Shown piece after piece: positions 1 to 8,660 of a DNA stretch of 64,000 nucleotides. Origin of the DNA: JAGQVA01 sp041391725 (GTDB taxonomy: Bacteria > Bacteroidota > Bacteroidia > J057); the NCBI GenBank assembly GCA_041391725.1, contig JAWKNL010000014.1, positions 62,001-126,000 on the forward strand, in the 5' to 3' direction. Both the position numbers and the translations under genes were made by a program. The notes below the pieces were generated by a model that saw nothing but the letters and a program-made list of their open reading frames with translations, was not told the origin of the DNA and did not search any database. Each line of letters begins with the position of its first letter. The first letter of the stretch is position 1.

Positions 1-861
1 GTTGGTGGTATTACCATAACGCTGAATATTGATCATAACTTTCTCCTCGGGTAGCCCGGCGCGCCTGGCGGTAGCATCAATGATACGCTTATTGGCCTGG
101 TGGGGAACCAGAAAGGCGACATCATCACCTGTAAGGTTATTGCGTTTCATCACCTCCTCGGTGATGTCTGCCATGCCTGAAACAGCAAACTTATACACGG
201 TTTTCCCGTCCTGATGAATAAAATGCTCCTTATTTAGGACATTTTCCACGGAAGTGGGATACATACTTCCACCGGCTTTTTGCTGAAGGTATTGCGCCCC
301 GCTTCCATCGACCCTAAACTCGGAATCAATGATGCCCAACCCATCTTCCGCAGGTTCGAGGAGAACTGCACCCGCACCATCACCAAACAGGATGCAGGTG
401 TTCCGGTCTTCATAATCCACCCGGATACTCATGGCATCAGCACCTATGACAAGCACTTTTTTGTGCATACCAGATTCGATAAACTGTGATCCTGTACGAA
501 GTGCATAGAGAAACCCTGAGCAGGCAGCGTTCATATCGAACCCCCAGCTATTGACAGCACCGATTTTATCGGCTACAATATTGGCTGTTGCGGGATATAC
601 GTGGTCAGGGGAAACGGTCGAAACGATAATCAGATCAATGGCTGCCGGGTTCAAGCCGGTTTTACTGAAAATTTGTTTTACTGCTTCTGCCGCCATATCT
701 GAGGTTGCTCTTCCCCGCTCAAGAATACGACGCTCTTCGATACCTGTGCGTTCTCTGATCCACTGATCATTGGTATCTACCATTTTCTCCAGCTCGGCGT
801 TGGTTAGCACCTTTTCCGGCACATATCCGCCTACGGCAGTAATTGCTGCTCTTATTTTCAT
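1..861 (-). CDS. fabH: 3-oxoacyl-ACP synthase III (FabH), C-terminus cut by window edge
   Basis: Ketoacyl-ACP synthase III, which condenses acetyl-CoA with malonyl-ACP to start fatty acid synthesis in the cytoplasm. The strand has to be read from the ATG at 861; 287 codons are present and the frame is still open at position 1, so about 40 to 50 residues are missing. The whole catalytic triad is visible: the nucleophilic Cys at about residue 114 in AACSGF, His at about 254 in VPHQANKR, and the Asn of RYGNTTN at the extreme edge. The start is preceded by a purine-rich AAAGGATAAAGG on the coding strand, one of the few Shine-Dalgarno-like sites here. plsX or rpmF, often neighbours of fabH, are not on the upstream side; what lies downstream is outside the window. 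Confidence 0.95.
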   Translation of the reverse strand, partial: MKIRAAITAVGGYVPEKVLTNAELEKMVDTNDQWIRERTGIEERRILERGRATSDMAAEAVKQIFSKTGLNPAAIDLIIVSTVSPDHVYPATANIVADKIGAVNSWGFDMNAACSGFLYALRTGSQFIESGMHKKVLVIGADAMSIRVDYEDRNTCILFGDGAGAVLLEPAEDGLGIIDSEFRVDGSGAQYLQQKAGGSMYPTSVENVLNKEHFIHQDGKTVYKFAVSGMADITEEVMKRNNLTGDDVAFLVPHQANKRIIDATARRAGLPEEKVMINIQRYGNTTN

Positions 862-992
862 CCTTTATCCTTTATTAGTCTTTCTGAAATCTGCTTACAC
901 AAAGAACCACCAATATTTCGGGTTTTGCAAATACCTGCAATCTGTGAGGAAGGATAATACAGTAGTTGAATTACGGAAAATTTTCCTAATTC

Positions 993-2138
993 CTACAGCT
1001 TTTTCGCCGTTCGGGCGCCAAGTTCACGGAGTTTTTCTGCCCGTGAGGCCAGATTTCCATGGCCGGATACCAGTTTGTTCATCGCCTCAGAATACGTCTG
1101 CGAAGCTTTGTCAATGGATTTGCCCAGCTTTTGCATCTCTTCTACAAAACCTACAAACTTATCATACAGGGCGCCTCCCTGCCTGGCTATCTCCTGCGCA
1201 TTTTTGTTTTGATGTTCCAGCTTCCAGATAGAAGCTACGGTTTTGAGGGTTGCCAGAAGTGTGGTCGGACTTACCAAAACGATTTTTTTCTCCCATGCTA
1301 TAGAAAAAAGTTCCTGCCGGCTCTGTATGGCCTGGGCAAATGCCGGTTCGACCGGCATAAACATCAGGACAAAATCGGGCGCTTTAAGTCCTTCTATTCC
1401 CGGATAGTGTTTGTTGCTGAGTTGCTGAATATGGCTCTGCACCGACTCCAGATGCTGCTTCAGTGCCAGCGATTTGCGGGAGGAATCTTCTTCACCTACA
1501 AATCTGTCCCAGGCGGTGAGCGATACTTTTGCATCAATAATCAGGTGTTTGTCGTCAGGGAGTTGAATGATCACATCGGGTTGAAGGCGTTTTCCGTCGG
1601 GAGAAGAAAGCTGAATGTCTTTTCCCTGTACGATAAACTCCTCCCCTTCACGAAGCCCGCTGCTTTCCAGCACACGGGCAAGTACAAGTTCTCCCCAGTT
1701 TCCCTGCACTTTGCTATCACCCTGAAGAGCTTTGGTGAGATTTCGGGCTTCGATACCAATCTGACTATTGAGGGTGGTCAGTTTTTCAATCTCTTTCTGT
1801 AGGCTAAACCGTTCCCTGGCCTCCTGCTGGTAGGTGGTCTCCACTTTCCGCTCAAAGTCAGTTATTTTTTCCCTGAGCGGCTGAAGCAGATGGCTGAGAC
1901 TCGTCTGGTTATCTTCCGATAATCGCCGGGTGCTCGCTTCCAGGACTTTGCCCGCAAGGTTTTCAAATTCTGCCCGAAACTGAACCGAAGTTGAATCTCT
2001 CGCCTCCATTTGTGCTTTCATGCGAATGTTTTCTTCCCTGTGGAGGCGGGTTCTGCCATTCAGGAGAAAATACACGGCAAAGCCGCCGGAAAGAACTCCG
2101 GCGGCTATCCCTAAAATAAAAGATAACCAGTCGATCAT
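993..2138 (-). CDS. rmuC: DNA recombination protein RmuC
   Basis: RmuC-family protein of 381 residues. It has a single N-terminal membrane segment (about residues 4-26), then a coiled coil of about 110 residues, then the conserved RmuC domain that starts around KVQGNWGE and includes VIIQLPDDKHLIIDAKVS, a nuclease-like core with the D...D-K arrangement typical of the PD-(D/E)XK fold. The family is linked to limiting inversions and recombination at short repeats, but the biochemical activity is not well established. The length is slightly shorter than the usual 400-450. It is followed by fabH on the same strand after 131 bp, so they may be transcribed separately. Confidence 0.92.
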   Translation of the reverse strand: MIDWLSFILGIAAGVLSGGFAVYFLLNGRTRLHREENIRMKAQMEARDSTSVQFRAEFENLAGKVLEASTRRLSEDNQTSLSHLLQPLREKITDFERKVETTYQQEARERFSLQKEIEKLTTLNSQIGIEARNLTKALQGDSKVQGNWGELVLARVLESSGLREGEEFIVQGKDIQLSSPDGKRLQPDVIIQLPDDKHLIIDAKVSLTAWDRFVGEEDSSRKSLALKQHLESVQSHIQQLSNKHYPGIEGLKAPDFVLMFMPVEPAFAQAIQSRQELFSIAWEKKIVLVSPTTLLATLKTVASIWKLEHQNKNAQEIARQGGALYDKFVGFVEEMQKLGKSIDKASQTYSEAMNKLVSGHGNLASRAEKLRELGARTAKKL

Positions 2139-2153
2139 AAATATTTATATCCG

Positions 2154-2576
2154 TTACCGGGTAACAACCTCTCCCGAAAACCGAATGATCAGATTGGGCT
2201 CTTTGGAATTGGTTTTGACCACAATGGTTTTGTTAAATATACCCATTCCCGCAGCGTTAAAGGTTGCTTTGATATAACCGGTTTCGCCGGGGGCAATAGG
2301 GTCTTTGGTATAATCAGCCGCCGTGCAACCGCAACTGGGGTTGACTTCTTCGATCTGGAGGGGGGCATTGCCGGTATTGGTAAAGGTAAATGTATGGGTT
2401 ACCGGTATGCCCTGGGGGATCTGGCCCATATTGTGATTGGTCTCATCAAAAGTAATCGCAGCAATCGCAGCTTCCTGCTCTACTGAAATTACGTTCGAAA
2501 CATTAAACATCGTCTGAGCCGATGCGGGAACAGCAAGCAGCAACGTGATAAAAAGGGAAATACTTGTGATTTTCAT
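2154..2576 (-). CDS. Secreted DUF1573 domain protein
   Basis: Small exported protein of 140 residues. I start it at the ATG at 2576 because that gives a standard signal peptide (MKITSISLFITLLLAVPASAQ); an in-frame ATG at 2612 would add 12 residues in front of it. After a short linker comes one DUF1573 domain (about residues 35-138), an immunoglobulin-like beta sandwich with the family hallmark NPSCGCTAADY (Cys-Gly-Cys) and the pattern GQIPQG..VTHTFTFTNTG. DUF1573 proteins are abundant in Bacteroidota, are periplasmic or surface-exposed, and have no settled function. An unusual repeated element lies just upstream of the start (2615-2657). Confidence 0.85.
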   Translation of the reverse strand: MKITSISLFITLLLAVPASAQTMFNVSNVISVEQEAAIAAITFDETNHNMGQIPQGIPVTHTFTFTNTGNAPLQIEEVNPSCGCTAADYTKDPIAPGETGYIKATFNAAGMGIFNKTIVVKTNSKEPNLIIRFSGEVVTR

Positions 2577-2614
2577 AAGCTTTTTTTTGAATATAATGAT
2601 TTGACACCACAATT

Positions 2615-2657
2615 ATAAACTAAAGTTTTAGTTTATACAACTAATTCTTTAGTTTAT
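2615..2657. promoter_or_regulatory. Palindrome plus third half-site (TTTAGTTTAT x3), candidate operator
   Basis: Positions 2615-2624 (ATAAACTAAA) and 2627-2636 (TTTAGTTTAT) are perfect inverted repeats separated by 2 bp. A third exact copy of TTTAGTTTAT occurs at 2648-2657, 21 bp after the second. The element sits 39 bp upstream of the DUF1573 start codon in the 121-bp gap to the upstream gene. Perfect 10-bp arms plus a phased extra copy are typical of a dimeric repressor binding cooperatively. No regulator in the window can be tied to it. The AT-rich setting raises the chance of coincidence, but three exact 10-mers is more than expected. Confidence 0.55.
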
Positions 2658-2697
2658 TTTTTATATAGTATCTGATATAGAAATAAGTAATTGATTA

Positions 2698-3708
2698 TCA
2701 GGATATTTTTTTATTCCTCCTCAATCGTCTGAACACCAGATACCCCACGAAGATAACAGCAAAAATCGCCAGAAGGGGGATACCATAGATGATGGCCAGA
2801 AAAAGAACGCCGACATAAGTGCCCGAAGAGTCGCTCACTTCAAAGGGGTCTCCGAAGGAATGGAGAAAGAAATTACCGGCAGGCAGCAATTCTTCTGAAA
2901 ATGCAGCGACGACATCAAACAAAGCAGTCTGCTGAAGTAGCACCTTTCCGAAGTCAAAATTGTCAATGGCAGGCGTATAGGCGATGACAATATTGTTTTC
3001 ACCCGTGGGGGACAAATCGGAGAACTGGTACATCAGGGTTTTTCCGTCTTCATGAAGCATAAACGCATCACCGGGAGCGATGCCACGGATATCATCGGGC
3101 GTAAGCCCATCCATCAGGCGCAGCCTGATTTCACCCTGCAGGATCGGTTGTTTCCAGGTTGCACCGGTTTCGAGCAGGTAAATAAACCCGTTATTGTGGT
3201 CTCTGGAATATCCCTGAGAGATAGAAGTTTCATTGGTATTAACGATAAAAAACACCTCCACCACGGTTGTATCATGCGGTGCAAAAGCGGTATTCCATAC
3301 ATACCAGTTGTCATTCTCCAGGCCACTGAAAGGCTGAGCGATAATCTCCTCCATGCGCCCGTTGGTAAGCGCGCGAAGAGAGTAAAGAGAATCGAACCTG
3401 ATTTCTTCACGGTAATTGGAACTCCCTTCGTAAGAAGCATTAAGCGGATATCCTACCCTGATATTAAGCGTCTCCCCGGTATCATTGTACATATGATACA
3501 GGCCCCTGACCACGGCATATCCTCTGTAAAGCTGAATGGACACTTTTTCCCTCACCATCTGAATTTTTCTGTAAGTAGCACTGTCTTCGGGGTAAAGGAG
3601 AGAAAAAGTGCCAGTGCCGCCGGCATTCCAGAAGCCCGGCTGCGCTGCATTGGGGTAAACCTGCATCCATAAAACCAGCGCAAGGAAAAAAATTAACAGA
3701 TTTTTCAT
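2698..3708 (-). CDS. Secreted protein with C-terminal membrane anchor, function unknown
   Basis: Protein of 336 residues when started at the ATG at 3708, which gives a clean signal peptide (MKNLLIFFLALVLWMQVYPNAAQ); an in-frame ATG at 3777 would add 23 non-conserved residues. After the signal comes a beta-rich extracytoplasmic region of about 270 residues with a motif like YAVVRGLYHMYNDTGE, reminiscent of VIT/DUF4139-like beta domains that describe interaction with unfolded or surface proteins, although I cannot place it in a family. A membrane helix follows near the C-terminus (about residues 303-326), ending in the basic tail RRLRRNKK. The predicted topology is a large periplasmic domain with a short cytoplasmic tail. 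Confidence 0.75.
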   Translation of the reverse strand: MKNLLIFFLALVLWMQVYPNAAQPGFWNAGGTGTFSLLYPEDSATYRKIQMVREKVSIQLYRGYAVVRGLYHMYNDTGETLNIRVGYPLNASYEGSSNYREEIRFDSLYSLRALTNGRMEEIIAQPFSGLENDNWYVWNTAFAPHDTTVVEVFFIVNTNETSISQGYSRDHNNGFIYLLETGATWKQPILQGEIRLRLMDGLTPDDIRGIAPGDAFMLHEDGKTLMYQFSDLSPTGENNIVIAYTPAIDNFDFGKVLLQQTALFDVVAAFSEELLPAGNFFLHSFGDPFEVSDSSGTYVGVLFLAIIYGIPLLAIFAVIFVGYLVFRRLRRNKKIS

Positions 3709-4201
3709 AAAAATTGAGGATTTGAATTCCCTTTGATATGTGGTTACTGCCAGAAACTGAAAAATACAGACAAACAAAAATACTTTATCAGACTGATCTT
3801 TGAAAAAAATCCTGAGTCAATATAGGCAACTTTATGAAGAAAAATAGCGGTATTCAGACTGCAATTTGCGATCGCCGGAGAGGTAAGGATTTATGCAAAT
3901 CAGGCATAAATTCTGATAGTAACCACACCTAAACCGGGGCTAAGGATACGAATTTGCTTATATTCAGAATTTTTAAGACAAAACATCTCCCTGTAAGGGA
4001 AATCATAACAAAAGTTTGATTATATTTAAGAAAGAGTTTTCACACAGAGAAATATTGGATAAACAATCCTATTCAGTATAATATCGTTTCCTGAAGTTTT
4101 TTTGAAAAAATACCAAAGGCAATCAACATGCGTTAATTATTGGGAGGGAAAAATTACCATAACGCGAAATTTAAGTTGAGACAGAAATAACCCCTAGAAT
4201 T
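3709..4201. other. 493-bp AT-rich gap, divergent promoter region
   Basis: This gap separates the minus-strand secreted protein from the plus-strand T9SS cargo genes. It should hold both promoters. No exact TAnnTTTG box, no terminator hairpin and no credible short reading frame were seen. The sequence is clearly AT-richer than its neighbours. Confidence 0.5.
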
Positions 4202-5467
4202 ATGAAGCAGGTTTTACTATCAGCATTCTTTATTTACTCCATTTCCCTTTCTTTTGGCCAGGATACCTACTATAGTATCAGCAACGGGAACTGGAACGTA
4301 CCCGGAATCTGGGCAATGGACCCTGCAGGGACCATTCCTGCAACCAATGCGCCGGGCGCAAACGATACGGTTTATATCCGGGATTCTGTTCATATTACTG
4401 TTCCCAAAAACCATATCCACCGGGGAAATGTGTTTATTTCCCTTGACGGCATTTTTGACGTTTTCTCAGGGCCCGGGGTGAGTGACCCTTATATTTTTGC
4501 CGGGGATTCTTTTGTTGTAGAAGGAAAACTGCTTACAAGCAGCGATTTTCACAATCAAAGGCAATTTACCACAGGTTCCGATGGTGAAGGCGTGCTGGTT
4601 TTTGGAATTGCCTCAATTATCGATATTGGCGACGACCTGATCGTCAATTCCAAAAGCTTCACGGTTATGAATAATGCCTTTTGCGGAGACGGCGCTTCTT
4701 TTGACGATATGTATTTCAAAGGGACGCAGGCAAAACTCTGCGGCAATGGCAAATTTGTGATTCCAGATGACCTCAGAGCCTGGGATGACAATAATATTGA
4801 GCAAATACCGCCGACAACCCAATTGCTCAACCAGATCTGCCTCGGATTCGATTTTTATGGGACACTGGGCGACTGCGAAAACGAGACCAATCCGATCTTC
4901 ACTGGTGGAGGTACCTTTCCTGTCGAACTGATTTCCTTTACCGCGACTTATTTTCAGGGAGAGGTATCCCTGGAATGGGCCACTGCCTCCGAATCCAATA
5001 ATCACTTCTTTACTATCGAAAAATCTTACGATGGCAATGAATACACGCTGCTCAAAAATATTGACGGCGCAGGCAATAGCAACCGGGTTTTAACGTATAA
5101 TACAACAGACCGCCGGCCGGGCAGCGGCACCATCTGGTACCGGCTCAAACAAACGGATTTCGACGGGCAACACACCTACGCCTCGATTGTCAATGTTACC
5201 ATTGAACCAGACGAAGCACAGATGGTTGTCTATCCCAATCCCGCCAGCGGAAACCCGTTCTTTCTCGACCTCCTGGGTCTGCGACCGGATACACAGCTTG
5301 AAATCCGAATTCTGGATATCACAGGAAAGGAATCTTTCCGTACCGTGAATACTACCAACCACAAGGGAGAATTTTCAGCGCAATTTTCCCCTCATTTGAG
5401 CTCTGGTGTGTATTTTGTACAGGTAAAACAGGCAGGTAAAACGCTGGTGCGTAAACTTATATTCTGA
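4202..5467 (+). CDS. Secreted T9SS cargo protein, paralogue 1
   Basis: 421-residue secreted protein, first of three tandem paralogues. Signal peptide of about 19 residues ending SLSFGQ; an N-terminal module (about 20-230) starting DTYYSISNGNWNVPGIW, of the beta-helix/G8-like pattern found at the start of many Bacteroidota surface proteins; a fibronectin-like module (about 240-340) introduced by FPVELISF and containing LEWATASESNNHFFTIEKS; and a T9SS type A sorting domain (about 345-421) with VVYPNPASG near its start and GVYFVQVKQAGKTLVRKLIF at its end. The sorting domain directs export across the outer membrane by the SprA-containing translocon. Four cysteines of the N-module are shared with the two downstream paralogues. 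The binding target is unknown. Confidence 0.85.
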   Translation: MKQVLLSAFFIYSISLSFGQDTYYSISNGNWNVPGIWAMDPAGTIPATNAPGANDTVYIRDSVHITVPKNHIHRGNVFISLDGIFDVFSGPGVSDPYIFAGDSFVVEGKLLTSSDFHNQRQFTTGSDGEGVLVFGIASIIDIGDDLIVNSKSFTVMNNAFCGDGASFDDMYFKGTQAKLCGNGKFVIPDDLRAWDDNNIEQIPPTTQLLNQICLGFDFYGTLGDCENETNPIFTGGGTFPVELISFTATYFQGEVSLEWATASESNNHFFTIEKSYDGNEYTLLKNIDGAGNSNRVLTYNTTDRRPGSGTIWYRLKQTDFDGQHTYASIVNVTIEPDEAQMVVYPNPASGNPFFLDLLGLRPDTQLEIRILDITGKESFRTVNTTNHKGEFSAQFSPHLSSGVYFVQVKQAGKTLVRKLIF

Positions 5468-5534
5468 AAAAAAGCCTCGGGCTTCGAATAATTTAGCGTC
5501 CTTCAAATCAGAACAACGAGTCAATGTTCTGTGT

Positions 5535-5573
5535 AGCGGTAGTACACTTTATGCGTGCTACCGCTTTTTTTTT
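5535..5573 (+). terminator. Rho-independent terminator after T9SS paralogue 1
   Basis: AGCGGTAG at 5535-5542 pairs with CTACCGCT at 5558-5565, the stem extends inward by several further pairs, and a run of nine T follows (5565-5573). It lies 68 bp after the stop codon at 5467, so the first paralogue is transcribed separately from the next two. Confidence 0.85.
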
Positions 5574-5725
5574 GCCTCCCGTTCAGGCCCGCTATTCCAC
5601 AAATAAAACCCCTTGTTTTTCCATTCGCTGGAAAGGGTGATCATTTTTCATTTTCAAACGTCATATTAGTATCATAATTAATGACCCAACTACCCAGACC
5701 CGATTGTTACTCAGAACAAAAACAC

Positions 5726-6721
5726 ATGAAAAATCTTCTGCTTATCACCCTGCTTTCTACACTTTCATTCTCTCTTTTTTCACAGAATACTTATTATACC
5801 ACCGGCCTTGGTGACGGGGAATGGTCTGACCCACAATCCTGGTCAACCATCGACAACGGAACCAGCCCCGCAGGCCCCCCCACTACTGCTGATCATGTAG
5901 TGATCAACCACTATATTACCCACCGCGCAGAACCCGGGTACACTCATAGTGGCAATATCACCGTTAGCGCTTCAGGTACTTATGAAATCATCACCGGAAT
6001 AGAAGCTCCCGGCCCGTATGTATTTGCAGGAGAGTCTTTCGAGGTAGCAGGAACCCTGATCACCATCAGCGATTTTTATTTAAACAACTCTAATGCCGAT
6101 CAGAACTCTCAGGCGCATTTTCTCAACGGATCACTCATTTATATCAATGGAACCCTCGGACTCTTCGGACATGCAGAAGCTGTTTCTGACAATAACACAT
6201 GTGGTTCCTCCGAAATATCCGGCGATCTCTGGCTCAAAAGTGATGAAGTAAATGTTTGTGGAGAAGGTTCTTTTGTTGTCAATCAGCGGGTGCGCGCATG
6301 GGACTCCGACGGAATGGAAATTGAGCCAACTACTGCGGGGCTTCACTACATTCAGTCTCTGATCTGCAAAGAATTTAATATCTACGCTTCTGCTGAAGAC
6401 TGCCAAAACAAAATTCCGGCCATTACCGGTATCGGCATGCCCCAAACCATGAGCCACGCTGATGCACCAGAACTTTCCCTTTTTCCCAACCCGATTTCCG
6501 GAAGCAACGTTTCCATCGCGGTTGACGGTCTGGATGCCGATGCAAATGCCACCCTGGTCATTCGCAATCTTCTGGGTCAGACTATCAGCGTTTCCAGTCT
6601 TCATACAGACTTTGAGGGAAATATTTCCCAAACCCTTTCCCACAACCTCCAGCCCGGAACCTACGTGATGATCATTACCACTTCCGGAAAAAGAGCCGCA
6701 AAACAACTCCGCGTACTCTAA
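5726..6721 (+). CDS. Secreted T9SS cargo protein, paralogue 2 (short form)
   Basis: 331-residue protein when started at the ATG at 5726, which gives the signal peptide MKNLLLITLLSTLSFSLFSQ; an upstream in-frame ATG at 5681 adds 15 residues that spoil it. The N-terminal module (about 20-245) matches paralogues 1 and 3: NTYYTTGLGDGEWSDP, PAGPPTTADHVVI, HSGNITVSASGTYEI, FAGESFEVAGTLITISDF, then the four shared cysteines (NTCGSSE, VNVCGEG, LICKEF, AEDCQN). Unlike its sisters it lacks the VELISF/fibronectin-like module and passes directly to a T9SS type A sorting domain (from LSLFPNPISG to the C-terminus). It may represent the minimal form of the family. Function unknown. Confidence 0.83.
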   Translation: MKNLLLITLLSTLSFSLFSQNTYYTTGLGDGEWSDPQSWSTIDNGTSPAGPPTTADHVVINHYITHRAEPGYTHSGNITVSASGTYEIITGIEAPGPYVFAGESFEVAGTLITISDFYLNNSNADQNSQAHFLNGSLIYINGTLGLFGHAEAVSDNNTCGSSEISGDLWLKSDEVNVCGEGSFVVNQRVRAWDSDGMEIEPTTAGLHYIQSLICKEFNIYASAEDCQNKIPAITGIGMPQTMSHADAPELSLFPNPISGSNVSIAVDGLDADANATLVIRNLLGQTISVSSLHTDFEGNISQTLSHNLQPGTYVMIITTSGKRAAKQLRVL

Positions 6722-6873
6722 TCGAAATTTAAAATTTTCCCATTACACTTTCGTTTTATTTCCCGGTAAACCACCTTTTTCTCTCTGGATTTTTCTCGTA
6801 TCTGACAGTCCTGTGCCTTATCTGAATGTGAGAATCACATTCAGGCCACAAACTGTTAACCCAAATTCATCTG

Positions 6874-8133
6874 ATGAAAAATCTGTTGTTTTTCTTATGC
6901 TTTTGCCTGTTGATGGCTGAAGTATCCCTGGCTCAGAACACCTATTATTCCATTCAAAGCGGAGACTGGAGCAACCCTGGAATATGGGCTGCTTCTCCCA
7001 ACGGCAACGGTCCGGCAGGCCCTCCCACTGCCAGCGACCACGTGGTAATTCGTGACTCCGTATGGCACTATCCCCCCGCAAATTATATCCATACCGGAAA
7101 CATCACCGTGGTCAAATATGCCCGGTATTTTATCAATACCCTTTCGGGGTCGGCATTTGTGTTTGGCGGTTCTCTTTTTGATATATTCGGCAAGGTGATT
7201 ACCTCCGGAGACCTGGCCAATCAGATTCCGGGGTCATCCGGAAGCGGACTGATTGTCATCAATCCCTGGGCAAACCTCCACGCAGGCAAAGATATTGTGC
7301 TCAATGCGCTGGGAAGTATGATTATTGACAACCCCAACTGTGGCGCTGTTCAAACTTGTGTTGATATAATATTTAACGGCGACGGCGCAGGCGTATGCGG
7401 GAGCGGAAGCATGATTGTCCCTGGTCAGGTAAAAGTATATGACAACAACGGCGCACTGGTAACCCCCTATCCGGCGGCACTGATAGCAGCGGCAAACCTT
7501 GTGTGCCAGAACTTCCCCTTTTACGCAGGTAAAAACGACTGCAGCCTTCAGCTACCTATTCTCACAGGTACAAATAACAGTTTTCCGGTCGAACTCATTT
7601 CCTTTCAGGCTATACCCTCTCATTCCGGAGTGGACATTGTCTGGGAAACTGCATCTGAACTCAACAACGATTTTTTTACCATAGAAAGAGCCGAAGGCGA
7701 ATCAGAATTTGTAGCTGTGGGTACAGTCAGCGGTGCGGGCAACAGCGATGAGGTGCGGGATTATCTTTTTGAAGATCATACCCTGACAACCGGCACATGG
7801 AGATATCGCCTTCGCCAGACAGACTACGACGGAAAATTCACCTTTTCGAATACGGAACAAGTGACTTTTCAGTCCCGTGAAGGTATGCTTTCCATTTACC
7901 CAAACCCGGCTTCTTCCGGGCCGGTTACCCTTACCCTTACAGACAAAGAATCAATGCCAGTGCGCATCGAAGTAAGGGATGTTTTGGGCCGGATATGCTA
8001 TGAAACACCATCCACCACTGACCATTCGGGTACACTGATTTTTCCTATGGCCCTGAATCAGCCTTCAGGCCGGTATTTTGTATCTGTCATTACCCCGGTT
8101 AAAAAATATTCTGCAGTCTTGTTGATGAGGTAG
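6874..8133 (+). CDS. Secreted T9SS cargo protein, paralogue 3
   Basis: 419-residue protein with signal peptide (MKNLLFFLCFCLLMAEVSLAQ), then the shared N-terminal module (NTYYSIQSGDWSNPGIW, PAGPPTASDHVVI, YIHTGNITV), the four-cysteine region (NPNCGAV, GVCGSGS, LVCQNF, KNDCSL), a fibronectin-like module opened by FPVELISF with WETASELNNDFFTIERA, and a T9SS type A sorting domain (LSIYPNPASSGPV to the end). Domain order equals that of paralogue 1. The gap to paralogue 2 is 152 bp with no obvious terminator, so the two could be co-transcribed. The 3' end is 56 bp from the start of the molybdenum hydroxylase genes, which probably form a separate unit. Confidence 0.85.
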   Translation: MKNLLFFLCFCLLMAEVSLAQNTYYSIQSGDWSNPGIWAASPNGNGPAGPPTASDHVVIRDSVWHYPPANYIHTGNITVVKYARYFINTLSGSAFVFGGSLFDIFGKVITSGDLANQIPGSSGSGLIVINPWANLHAGKDIVLNALGSMIIDNPNCGAVQTCVDIIFNGDGAGVCGSGSMIVPGQVKVYDNNGALVTPYPAALIAAANLVCQNFPFYAGKNDCSLQLPILTGTNNSFPVELISFQAIPSHSGVDIVWETASELNNDFFTIERAEGESEFVAVGTVSGAGNSDEVRDYLFEDHTLTTGTWRYRLRQTDYDGKFTFSNTEQVTFQSREGMLSIYPNPASSGPVTLTLTDKESMPVRIEVRDVLGRICYETPSTTDHSGTLIFPMALNQPSGRYFVSVITPVKKYSAVLLMR

Positions 8134-8189
8134 GAAGGAAGTTTTTCAAAAAAATATGTATCTTCTGCATATTTCCAATATCCTTCCTC

Positions 8190-8660
8190 ATGGAACTGCT
8201 TATCAATGACAAATCCTACAACGTAGCCACCCAACCCGGCCAGTCGCTCCTTTCGGTCCTCCGCGACGAACTGAATCTCACCGGAAGCAAATACGGTTGC
8301 GGCGAAGGTCAATGTGGTGCATGCACAGTACTGCTCGACGGCATTCCTATGCGTTCATGTATATTGCCTGCGCACAGTGCCTCCGGTCGCAAAATCACTA
8401 CCATTGAAGGACTAGCAACTGAAGAAAAACTTCACCCCGTACAGGATGCCTTTCTTGAAAAGGAAGCGCTTCAATGCGGATATTGTACCTCCGGCATGAT
8501 TATGTCTGCGGTTGCACTCCTGAAAAAAAATCCGTCCCCTACCCGGCAGGAGATTATTACATTTATGAACGGGAATATCTGCCGCTGCGGAACCTACAAC
8601 CGGATTGTAGATGCCATCACACTTGCTTCTTCCAAAATCAAAGCCCAAAGCCATGAATAA
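8190..8660 (+). CDS. [2Fe-2S] subunit of a molybdenum hydroxylase (IorA type)
   Basis: 156-residue iron-sulfur subunit of an aldehyde/N-heterocycle-oxidising molybdenum hydroxylase. Two [2Fe-2S] clusters are encoded: the plant-type ferredoxin motif YGCGEGQCGACTVLLDG followed by SC, and the second C-terminal cluster QCGYCTSGM ... CRCGTYNRI. This is the electron-transfer subunit for the molybdopterin subunit encoded by the next gene, whose start codon lies inside the last codons of this one (8-bp overlap), so translation is probably coupled. No FAD subunit gene is present, which matches the two-subunit isoquinoline 1-oxidoreductase type rather than xanthine dehydrogenase. The true substrate cannot be read from sequence. 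Confidence 0.93.
   Translation: MELLINDKSYNVATQPGQSLLSVLRDELNLTGSKYGCGEGQCGACTVLLDGIPMRSCILPAHSASGRKITTIEGLATEEKLHPVQDAFLEKEALQCGYCTSGMIMSAVALLKKNPSPTRQEIITFMNGNICRCGTYNRIVDAITLASSKIKAQSHE

Noticed and set aside
1059..1802. Long plus-strand open frame (247 codons)
   Set aside because: It is the complement of rmuC, which has the family domain and a membrane segment; the plus-strand product has no recognisable features.
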